Assembly (NCBI RefSeq): GCF_947497025.1
Contig: NZ_CANMFC010000003.1
Location: forward strand, 474,662-538,661
Direction: 5' to 3'
DNA: 64,000 nt
From: an uncultured Kushneria sp.
GTDB lineage: Bacteria; Pseudomonadota; Gammaproteobacteria; Pseudomonadales; Halomonadaceae
Position numbers and translations under genes: made by a program. The notes under the pieces are model-generated. The model saw only the letters and a list, made by a program, of their open reading frames with translations, made no database searches and was not told where the DNA came from. Of the stretch, positions 57,462 to 64,000 are shown piece by piece (the first letter of the stretch is position 1; each line of letters starts with the position of its first letter).

Positions 57462-58403
57462 ATGAAGGCAGTAATTCTCGACAGCGACACACTGGGAAGC
57501 GACATTGATCTTTCTCCCGTTTCCAGCCTGACCGAGCAGTTCGACTGCTGGGGTACCACACGTCCTGAAGACGTTGTTACACGCCTTGAAGGCGCTACCA
57601 TCGCCATTACCAACAAGGTCATCATTGATGATGCCATCATGGCCTCACTGCCGGATCTGCGCATGATCGCCGTCACGGCCACCGGTACCAACAATATCGA
57701 TATGCAGGCCGCCCGCGAACGCGGTCTTACCGTAGCCAATGTCACAGGCTACGGCACACAAAGTGTCGCGCAGCACACACTCATGATCATGCTGGCGCTG
57801 GCCACTCGCCTGCCCCGCTATCAGCATGATGTGGCTGACCACCTCTGGGAACAGGCCCCCTCCTTTTGTCTGCAGCATCACCCCACGATGCAGCTGGCCG
57901 GCAAGCATCTGGTACTGGTGGGCAGCGGTGAGCTTGGTCAGGCCGTAGCGCAACTGGCCCGGGCGTTTGGCATGCGGGTAAGCTTCAGCGCACGTCCCAA
58001 CGCAGAGCGCGACGAGCGACCCACGCTTGAAGCATTGCTGCCGGAAGCCGACGTGGTCTCACTGCACTGCCCGCTGACGCCTGACACTCATCATCTCATT
58101 GGCAAAGACCAGTTAAGGCTGATGAAACCTCATGCCCTGTTGATCAACTGCGGGCGCGGCGGCCTGATTGATGAACAGGCGGCCCTGGAAGCGTTGAGGC
58201 ACCAGCGGTTGGGCGGGCTGGGCGTTGATGTTCTGCCGGTAGAGCCACCTCGCGAAGGTCATGACCTGATCGAGGCACTGACGCAGACACCACTCAATCT
58301 GATTGTTACCCCTCATAATGCATGGATAACACCGGAGGCCCGGCAAAATATCGTGACGCTGACAGCGGATAATATCCGTCTTTTTTTAGCGAATCATTTA
58401 TGA
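57462..58403 (+). CDS. D-2-hydroxyacid dehydrogenase (HprA-like)
   Basis: 313 residues. The NAD loop is 'LVGSGELGQAVAQLARAFGM', and the active-site Arg, Glu and His fall in 'LINCGRGGLIDEQAALEAL', 'VLPVEPPREGHDL' and 'VTPHNAWITPEAR'. Likely substrate is hydroxypyruvate/glycerate. AGGAG lies about 9 bases before the ATG at 57462; starts further upstream are possible but lack homology. It diverges from fmdB. Confidence 0.87.
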   Translation: MKAVILDSDTLGSDIDLSPVSSLTEQFDCWGTTRPEDVVTRLEGATIAITNKVIIDDAIMASLPDLRMIAVTATGTNNIDMQAARERGLTVANVTGYGTQSVAQHTLMIMLALATRLPRYQHDVADHLWEQAPSFCLQHHPTMQLAGKHLVLVGSGELGQAVAQLARAFGMRVSFSARPNAERDERPTLEALLPEADVVSLHCPLTPDTHHLIGKDQLRLMKPHALLINCGRGGLIDEQAALEALRHQRLGGLGVDVLPVEPPREGHDLIEALTQTPLNLIVTPHNAWITPEARQNIVTLTADNIRLFLANHL

Positions 58404-58574
58404 GCATGAGGGATTCAAAAGAGGATAACGGTATAAAATTTACTGATTGATCACGTTATTACCTCGAAAATAAATTTTGGGGCTCTGCAGCAATTGGCAT
58501 AATACTTTGGTTCAAGATCGTGGCTCATTACAGGCCAAAGCCCATCAACGATTCTGCAGGTATGTGATAACAGC

Positions 58575-59174
58575 ATGGAAGCCCTCAATCAGCACCTTTT
58601 TCTTGCCCTCAACGCACAGCCACACAGCCAGCCACTGGTGATCTGGTTTGCTATTGTCATGGCCAAATATGCCATTTTTTGCCTTCCCATGATCATGATC
58701 AAGGGCTGGCTGGGCAAGAGCGAGGAGCGTCACAAGATGATGCTGACGGCACTCCTGGCGACCGTTGGCGCTCTGTTGATCAACAATTTGATTGGTTCCA
58801 TGATCTGGTATCACCCTCGCCCCTTCGTGATGCCGCTGGGTCATACACTGATTGCGCATGACCCTACACCCTCCTTCCCCAGCAATCACATGACCATTAT
58901 CTCGACGGTGGCCTTCAGCTTTATCCTGCGACCAGCCCTGCGCAGGATGGGCGTTGCGCTGGCGGTACTGGCCCTGCCCATTGCCTGGTCACGCATCTTT
59001 CTGGGCGTCCACTTTCCGCTGGACATGCTGGGCGCAGTCGTCGTTGCCGGTCTGGCATCCCTCATGATGCTCTGGCTGCAACCGCTGTATCTTGAAAAGC
59101 TTTACGGCCTGACACGAGGGTTATATCGCCTTGTTTTTGCACCATTGATCGCCCGTGGTCTGCTGCATCGATAG
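58575..59174 (+). CDS. PAP2-family undecaprenyl-diphosphatase (BcrC/YbjG type)
   Basis: 199 residues with about five membrane helices. PAP2 motifs: 'WYHPRPFVMP' (C1), 'PSFPSNHMTI' (C2) and 'SRIFLGVHFPLDMLGA' (C3). SNH instead of SGH is typical of BcrC/YbjG. It would recycle the lipid carrier of cell-wall synthesis at the periplasmic face. A 171-base AT-rich leader precedes it and a terminator follows. Confidence 0.87.
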   Translation: MEALNQHLFLALNAQPHSQPLVIWFAIVMAKYAIFCLPMIMIKGWLGKSEERHKMMLTALLATVGALLINNLIGSMIWYHPRPFVMPLGHTLIAHDPTPSFPSNHMTIISTVAFSFILRPALRRMGVALAVLALPIAWSRIFLGVHFPLDMLGAVVVAGLASLMMLWLQPLYLEKLYGLTRGLYRLVFAPLIARGLLHR

Positions 59175-59190
59175 CACGATCCCGCATTTC

Positions 59191-59218
59191 AAAAGCCCGC
59201 TTTCAGGCGGGCTTTTTT
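59191..59218 (+). terminator. Terminator after the PAP2 phosphatase gene
   Basis: AAAAGCCCGC and GCGGGCTTTTTT-type arms pair around TTTCAG (CCCGC TTTCAG GCGGG core), with a T-run of six. Confidence 0.92.
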
Positions 59219-59365
59219 ATGTCATCGGCTTTCTTCCCGGGGATCGGCTACGCACGGACACGGAACTTATGTCAGACTTGCATCACAGTATTTTCAGCGA
59301 CTTAAAGAAATGCGGCCGCCCCAGGTACGGCAGTTTCCTTTCAGCGACAGACGTGGAGGACTTTC

Positions 59366-60322
59366 ATGACACATACCATCATCTTTGACACTGACCCGGG
59401 CGTAGACGATGCCCAGGCCATTGCGCTGATCATGGCGCATCCGGACATCGAGGTGCTGGGTCTGACCACCACTTTCGGGAATGTCCGGGTCGAAACCGCT
59501 ACCCGCAATGCCCTGCTGCTGACAGAACTGGCCGGTCAGAAAATTCCGGTTGCTCAGGGTGCGGATTACCCACTGGTGAAAACGCCCTATCCGGTACCGG
59601 CCCATATCCACGGCGCCGACGGGCTGGGCAATCAGACGCTCAGCGAGCCTTCGGGACAGATCGAGCCAATCAGTGCCGCACAGTTCATCGTGGAAAAGAC
59701 CCGCGAGCGCCCGGGGGAAATCACGCTGATGGCCGTAGGTCCTCTGGGCAATCTGGCCATGGCCATTGCCCTTGATCCGGACGTCGTCAACCGCATCAAG
59801 CAGGTCGTGATCATGGGCGGTTCGGCAGCTCGAGGCGGCAACGTCACACCGCTGGCCGAAGCCAATATTTTCTCCGATCCGCACGCCGCCAAGCGTGTCC
59901 TGACGGCGGATTGGCCGCTGGTCATGGTAGGGCTTGATGTCACCCTCGATACGGTCATCACGCCGGATCGCATGGCGCGTATTGCAAAGGGTCAGGGTGC
60001 TCTGGGCGAAGTGCTGTCGCACAGCTATGACTTTTATGCCGACTTCTATCGCAGTGCCATCGGCCTTGACGGCTGCTGCCCCCACGACAGCTGTGCCGTC
60101 GCATGGCTCATCCATCCGGAATTTTTCGAGTCCGTGACCGGGCATCTGGATGTCGTGACAGAAGGGGCTGCGGAAGGCCAGACCATCTTTGCACCGGCAG
60201 AGCGCCAGTACGTCAGCGATCGCTGGTCAAAAACACCGGCCGTACAGGTCTGCATGAAAGTGGATGGTGACGCAGTCTCGGACTGGATCGAGCAGACACT
60301 GACCTCATCGTCCAACGCATAA
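59366..60322 (+). CDS. Inosine/uridine-preferring nucleoside hydrolase
   Basis: 318 residues. The calcium-binding 'IIFDTDPGVDDAQAIALIM' and the later 'CCPHDSCAVAWLIHPEF' are diagnostic of the IUNH family. 'QVVIMGGSAARGGNVTPLAE' is also conserved. It splits nucleosides to ribose and base for salvage. GGAGG precedes the ATG at 59366. The exact substrate (Rih A, B or C type) cannot be told. Confidence 0.92.
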   Translation: MTHTIIFDTDPGVDDAQAIALIMAHPDIEVLGLTTTFGNVRVETATRNALLLTELAGQKIPVAQGADYPLVKTPYPVPAHIHGADGLGNQTLSEPSGQIEPISAAQFIVEKTRERPGEITLMAVGPLGNLAMAIALDPDVVNRIKQVVIMGGSAARGGNVTPLAEANIFSDPHAAKRVLTADWPLVMVGLDVTLDTVITPDRMARIAKGQGALGEVLSHSYDFYADFYRSAIGLDGCCPHDSCAVAWLIHPEFFESVTGHLDVVTEGAAEGQTIFAPAERQYVSDRWSKTPAVQVCMKVDGDAVSDWIEQTLTSSSNA

Positions 60323-60349
60323 TAGCCGTCACGCCATGACAGGAAGGTA

Positions 60350-61117
60350 ATGGTGAATACAATAGGCAAGGATGTACCCGACCTGCCTGCACGCGATCAG
60401 GCGTGGGCCCTCTTTCTGGATCTCGATGGCACACTGGTCGATCTGGTAGACCATCCTGACAATATCGTCGTCGATGATGCTCTCAGAGCACGCATTGAAA
60501 CCCTCACCGACCTGCTGGACGGTGCGGTGGCGGTTATCAGCGGTCGGGCCATCGATGATCTGGACAAACACCTGCATTTGCCCACGCTTGCCATGTCGGG
60601 CCAGCATGGCGCTGAATGGCGTAATAGCCAGGGTGATCGTCAGATTGCCGGTGACCATCAAAAAGCACTTGAAGCCGTGCGTCAGCAGATCAAGGAACAG
60701 GTAGAACGTGATGATGCGCTCTATCTGGAAGACAAGGGTGCCAGCATTGCCCTGCATTATCGCCATCGGCCCGGGGCAGGCGATATGCTCAAGCACAACC
60801 TGGGCTCAATGATCGATGAATATTCCGATCTTCTGGAACTTCATCAGGGCAAGTTCGTGTTCGAAATCAAGGGTCAGGGCTATGACAAGGGTGTGGCCCT
60901 TGAACGCTTTCTGGCCATACCGCCATTCGCAGACCGATGCCCGATATTTATCGGTGATGATCGAACCGATGAAGACGGCTTTCGCGTCGTCAATGCGCAT
61001 CAGGGCATGGCCATCAAGGTCGGCACGGGCGACAGCCTTGCCGACGGGCGACTGACGGATCCCAGGGACGTACATGCCTGGCTTGATCAATGGATTACGC
61101 TGCTGCAGCGCCCATGA
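60350..61117 (+). CDS. otsB: Trehalose-6-phosphate phosphatase OtsB
   Basis: 255 residues, HAD fold. '[19 protein letters not shown]' is motif I with both Asp, 'VISGRAIDDLDKHL' motif II, and 'PIFIGDDRTDEDGFRVVNA' motif IV. It releases trehalose, an osmolyte. AGGAAGG lies upstream of the ATG. otsA follows by 28 bases; galU elsewhere in the window supplies UDP-glucose. Confidence 0.96.
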   Translation: MVNTIGKDVPDLPARDQAWALFLDLDGTLVDLVDHPDNIVVDDALRARIETLTDLLDGAVAVISGRAIDDLDKHLHLPTLAMSGQHGAEWRNSQGDRQIAGDHQKALEAVRQQIKEQVERDDALYLEDKGASIALHYRHRPGAGDMLKHNLGSMIDEYSDLLELHQGKFVFEIKGQGYDKGVALERFLAIPPFADRCPIFIGDDRTDEDGFRVVNAHQGMAIKVGTGDSLADGRLTDPRDVHAWLDQWITLLQRP

Positions 61118-61145
61118 AGGCATCACAGATTTCACGGAGGAAACC

Positions 61146-62546
61146 TTGAAACAACTGATCGTAGTGTCCAATCGCGTCCCCTCGCCCGACAAGGACAGTG
61201 GCAGTCAGGGCGGTCTGGCAGTAGGCGTCATGAATGCCCTGAGCCGTACCCGGGGGCTATGGATGGGCTGGAATGGCCAGCTGATCGATGACGCAGAGCA
61301 GCATGCGCCTCAAAGCTATGAAAACGAGGGCGTGCAGTTTGCCACCTTCCCGCTGACCGAGCAGGAGCACGAGCTTTTCTACGTTGGCTATTCCAACGAA
61401 GTACTCTGGCCCCTGTTCCATTACCGCTCGGACATGGTCGAGTACTCGCGCGAAAAGGATGCCGGCTATCAGCACGTCAACGAGCGATTTGCTCGTCAGG
61501 TGGCCGGTCAGATACCGGAAAGTGGCGAGGTCTCCATCTGGGTCCACGACTACCAGCTGCTCTCGACCGGCCATTATCTGCGCATCATGGATGTGGAATG
61601 CCCGATCGGCTTCTTTCTCCACATCCCGGTGCCGCCATGGGAGATCTTTCGTACCCTCCCGCACCATGAGCGCATGATCGAGCATCTGTGCGCCTATGAC
61701 ACCATCGGCTTCCAGACGGCTACCGATCTCAGGCATTTTCTCGAAAATGTCGAGCGCAGCGGCGTTGCCACCGTCGAAGGTAACACCGTGATGTTTGATC
61801 ATCGGCGCATCAACACCGGTGTTTTTCCCATTTCAATCGATGTGGATACTGCCCGCGAGATGGCAGAAAAGGGCGAACAGTCTTCGCGCAGCCACCGCCT
61901 GAAGGAATCCCTCCAGGGTGGCCCCCTGATCATCGGCGTGGACCGTCTTGATTACAGCAAGGGGCTCTACAAACGCTTTCAGGCCTTCGAGCAGCTGCTG
62001 GAAAACACCCATACACGTTACGGCAATGTGACCTACCTACAGATTGCCCCGCTGTCGAGAACCGGTGTGGAGCGTTATGCCAGCCTGCGCCGCGAGCTTG
62101 AACGCATTGCCGGTCACGTCAATGGCCGCTTCTCGACCTATGACTGGATGCCCCTGCGCTATCTCAATACGGGCTATGACCGTGAAACCCTGATGGGCTT
62201 CATGCGCCAGAGCCGTGTCGGGCTGGTCACGCCGCTGCGTGATGGCATGAATCTGGTGGCCAAGGAGTATGTCGCGGCTCAGGACCCGGAAGACCCGGGT
62301 GTACTACTGCTGTCGAATCTGGCTGGCGCTGCTGAAGAGCTGGACGGCGCCATGCTGTGCAACCCCTTCGATGTCGAAGAGATGGCCGACATGCTCGATG
62401 CAGCGCTTTCCATGTCGCTGGAAGAGCGCAAGGAACGCTGGCAGCGACTGCACAAGGTCATCAGCACCTACGATATCCATCGCTGGGGAGAAAGCTTCAT
62501 CACCGCGCTGGATCAATCGGCAGCGGCTCGCCACGCTGATCGGTAG
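61146..62546 (+). CDS. otsA: Trehalose-6-phosphate synthase OtsA
   Basis: 466 residues, GT20 family. 'LIVVSNRVPSPDKDSGSQGG', 'GVDRLDYSKGLYKRFQAFE' (UDP-glucose and glucose-6-P contacts) and 'PLRDGMNLVAKEYVAAQ' are clear. The start is TTG at 61146 with GGAGG 6 bases upstream; this aligns with the E. coli N-terminus, while an earlier in-frame ATG lies within otsB. Second gene of otsBA, with a strong terminator after it. Confidence 0.96.
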   Translation: MKQLIVVSNRVPSPDKDSGSQGGLAVGVMNALSRTRGLWMGWNGQLIDDAEQHAPQSYENEGVQFATFPLTEQEHELFYVGYSNEVLWPLFHYRSDMVEYSREKDAGYQHVNERFARQVAGQIPESGEVSIWVHDYQLLSTGHYLRIMDVECPIGFFLHIPVPPWEIFRTLPHHERMIEHLCAYDTIGFQTATDLRHFLENVERSGVATVEGNTVMFDHRRINTGVFPISIDVDTAREMAEKGEQSSRSHRLKESLQGGPLIIGVDRLDYSKGLYKRFQAFEQLLENTHTRYGNVTYLQIAPLSRTGVERYASLRRELERIAGHVNGRFSTYDWMPLRYLNTGYDRETLMGFMRQSRVGLVTPLRDGMNLVAKEYVAAQDPEDPGVLLLSNLAGAAEELDGAMLCNPFDVEEMADMLDAALSMSLEERKERWQRLHKVISTYDIHRWGESFITALDQSAAARHADR

Positions 62547-62571
62547 TCATCAGAACCAGATCAGGCCAGTC

Positions 62572-62606
62572 AAAACGCCATGTCGAAATGACATGGCGTT
62601 TTTTTG
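62572..62606. terminator. Bidirectional terminator between otsA and acylphosphatase
   Basis: AAAACGCCATGTC and GACATGGCGTTTTTTT are complementary around GAAAT. A- and T-tracts on both sides suit both convergent genes. Confidence 0.94.
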
Positions 62607-62609
62607 GAC

Positions 62610-62891
62610 TCAGGCAAAAGTATCCTGGTCGGTTCGAAAATCAGACCATGACTGCGGCGCAATCTCCTCACTTGTCACCTGATCAACCCGAGCAGAAGGT
62701 GGCCCTTTTCGAAGCCAGTTGCTCAGGGCAGTAACGGCGGTGTCGCTGCCTGCCATGCCGACTTCGACGCTGCCGTCATCGCAGTTACTGGCATAGCCGA
62801 GCACACCAAGTTCACGGGCACGATGCGCCGTCGCCTGACGAAACCCCACGCCCTGAACATGACCAGTGACTCGAGCCTTGATGTATCGCAT
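62610..62891 (-). CDS. acyP: Acylphosphatase
   Basis: 93 residues. 'GHVQGVGFRQATAHRAREL' has the catalytic Arg, and 'YASNCDDGSVEVGMAG' the catalytic Asn. It hydrolyses acyl phosphates such as carbamoyl phosphate. AAAGGAGAG precedes the ATG at 62891; the upstream frame has no support. It lies 93 bases after the LysR gene on the same strand. Confidence 0.95.
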   Translation of the reverse strand: MRYIKARVTGHVQGVGFRQATAHRARELGVLGYASNCDDGSVEVGMAGSDTAVTALSNWLRKGPPSARVDQVTSEEIAPQSWSDFRTDQDTFA

Positions 62892-62984
62892 GACACTCTC
62901 CTTTAACGGATGGTGCCCTGAAGCCTGGCACAATCGCACCAGAGGCTCGCCAGAAACCCCCGCAGTCTACATCGTGTAGGCAGA

Positions 62985-63902
62985 CTACATCTTGAGAAAG
63001 TCGCGCGGGAGCTTTTGCAGTTGATGCCACAGCCGCTCGACGTCGGGCTTGTGTACCAGCGAGCAGCGATAGAGCCGGATATCCAGCGGAATATTCCATT
63101 TTTCATCGCCGGCACGCACCAGTTTGCTGGAAGCCAGCTCCTCATGGATGCAGAAATCAGGGATCCACGCCATGCCCACACCCTGCAGCGCCATACCCTT
63201 GAGCCCCTCGGCCATGGCGGTTTCATAGATGGTTCGCAGCCGTAGCCGCAGTGGGTCATTTTTCAAAAGCATATGGACGCTACGCCCCAGAAAGGCCCCC
63301 TGGGTGTAGGCCAGGTGCGGAATGCTGTCACCGCTTTCGAGATTGAACAAGGGGTTGCCCTGAGCATCCGGTACACACACGGGCAGCATGCAGACCTGAC
63401 CGATGGAAAAAGAGGGAAATACTTCGCTATCGAGCTGCATGGTGGCATAGGGATCATGATAGGCCAGCATCAGATCACAGTTGCCATCGCGCAGAACATG
63501 GATGGCGTCACCGACATTCATCGCCATCAACCGCGTTGGCAGCTCTCCCACCCCCTTTTGCAGCCGGGAGATCCAGCGCGGAAAAAAGGCCAGTGCCAGA
63601 GAATGAGCTGCTGCAATATCAAGCGCCTCATTGGCAATATTGAGTCCGCGCAGATGACTGATGCTCTCGTTGAGCTGCTCCACCAGGCTGCGAGCGGTCA
63701 CCAGAAAAAGCTGGCCTTCGGGTGTCAGGCTGACAGGCGTAGTAGAGCGGTCGACCAGCATGACACCGGTGGCTTGCTCAAGCGCACGAATGCGACGGCT
63801 AAAGGCAGGCTGAGTGACGTGGCGGCGGCGAGCGGCGGCGGAAAAGCTGCGCGTGGCATTGAGTGCCACAAAGTCTTCCAGCCATTTGGTTTCCAGATTC
63901 AA
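62985..63902 (-). CDS. LysR-family regulator, HypT (YjiE)-like
   Basis: 305 residues. The HTH region 'VTQPAFSRRIRALEQATGVM' and 'LETKWLEDFVALNATRSFS' closely follow E. coli HypT, as do 'IAAAHSLALAFFPRWI' and 'ALQGVGMAWIPDFCIHEELA' in the effector domain. HypT protects against hypochlorite after oxidation of Met residues. It is probably an oxidative-stress or other activator here; the target is not obvious from the context. Confidence 0.85.
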   Translation of the reverse strand: MNLETKWLEDFVALNATRSFSAAARRRHVTQPAFSRRIRALEQATGVMLVDRSTTPVSLTPEGQLFLVTARSLVEQLNESISHLRGLNIANEALDIAAAHSLALAFFPRWISRLQKGVGELPTRLMAMNVGDAIHVLRDGNCDLMLAYHDPYATMQLDSEVFPSFSIGQVCMLPVCVPDAQGNPLFNLESGDSIPHLAYTQGAFLGRSVHMLLKNDPLRLRLRTIYETAMAEGLKGMALQGVGMAWIPDFCIHEELASSKLVRAGDEKWNIPLDIRLYRCSLVHKPDVERLWHQLQKLPRDFLKM

Positions 63903-63937
63903 CGCGTAGTACCTGCTTTTTTAGGTTCTTCGTCACT

Positions 63938-64000
63938 TCATGTGGATTTGGCCTGATCGAGCAGGCGGCCCACCGGACTGCCGATCAGGTAGATCATCGC
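63938..64000 (-). CDS. C-terminus of a truncated gene (window edge)
   Basis: Twenty codons end at a TGA (63940-63938): AMIYLIGSPVGRLLDQAKST. The frame continues out of the window. The start of the fragment looks hydrophobic, as at the end of a membrane protein, but the family cannot be told. It lies 36 bases upstream of the LysR gene on the same strand. Confidence 0.5.
   Translation of the reverse strand, partial: AMIYLIGSPVGRLLDQAKST

Overview
The window is chromosomal DNA from a halophilic gammaproteobacterium, almost certainly of the family Halomonadaceae (Halomonas or Kushneria type; the genus is an inference). The main reasons are a complete ectABC ectoine operon whose proteins read very like the Halomonas ones, a second osmolyte pathway (otsB-otsA, trehalose), a CvrA-type K+/H+ antiporter, and the standard gammaproteobacterial run fmdB-aspS-yebC-ruvCAB-ybgC-tolQRAB-pal-cpoB. 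There is no prophage, IS element or CRISPR array; nearly everything is core genome.

The main landmark is a 28-bp sequence at 27064-27091 that matches the gammaproteobacterial dif site (XerC/XerD chromosome-dimer resolution) at 24 of 28 positions against the E. coli dif sequence as I recall it. The window therefore appears to span the replication terminus. In an eye scan, GGGNAGGG (KOPS-like) octamers mostly point towards this site from both sides, and genes to its right are mostly on the minus strand, as expected for a fork coming from the right.

Left of dif, from the edge: a thiamine-precursor ABC transporter (ATPase, permease, partial binding protein) behind a clear TPP riboswitch; a degenerate APH-like kinase; cvrA; two small unknown genes; tRNA-Ser(UGA); yccA; tusDCB-tusE for tRNA 2-thiolation; acpH; moeA-moaB with a DUF1244 gene; an XRE-cupin regulator; pdxH; wrbA with DUF2069; a BrkB/YihY membrane protein; smrA; metH diverging from nfuA; a KfrA-like coiled-coil protein diverging from a lone tyrosine recombinase, with several perfect inverted repeats between them; sufE; DUF2628; and a zur-pyrC-hisI-yidD run. 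The zur cluster looks like a low-zinc back-up set.

Right of dif: a DUF1161 secreted protein with an unusual acidic tail; ectABC; glutathione reductase; beta-carbonic anhydrase; a YheT-type hydrolase; msrA; tamB-tamA with an upstream membrane-anchored coiled-coil gene; an unusual Fe-type superoxide dismutase; galU followed by a UDP-glucose-dehydrogenase-like protein that has lost its catalytic Cys, Lys and Asp; ubiG-mupP; the ruv/tol/pal block; a D-2-hydroxyacid dehydrogenase; a PAP2 phosphatase; a nucleoside hydrolase; otsB-otsA; acylphosphatase; and a HypT-like LysR regulator.

No wholly new multi-gene system is evident. The most interesting points are the dif/terminus, the KfrA-recombinase pair with its repeat-rich divergent region about 5 kb from dif, the galU-linked pseudo-dehydrogenase, and the zinc-sparing zur-pyrC-hisI cluster.
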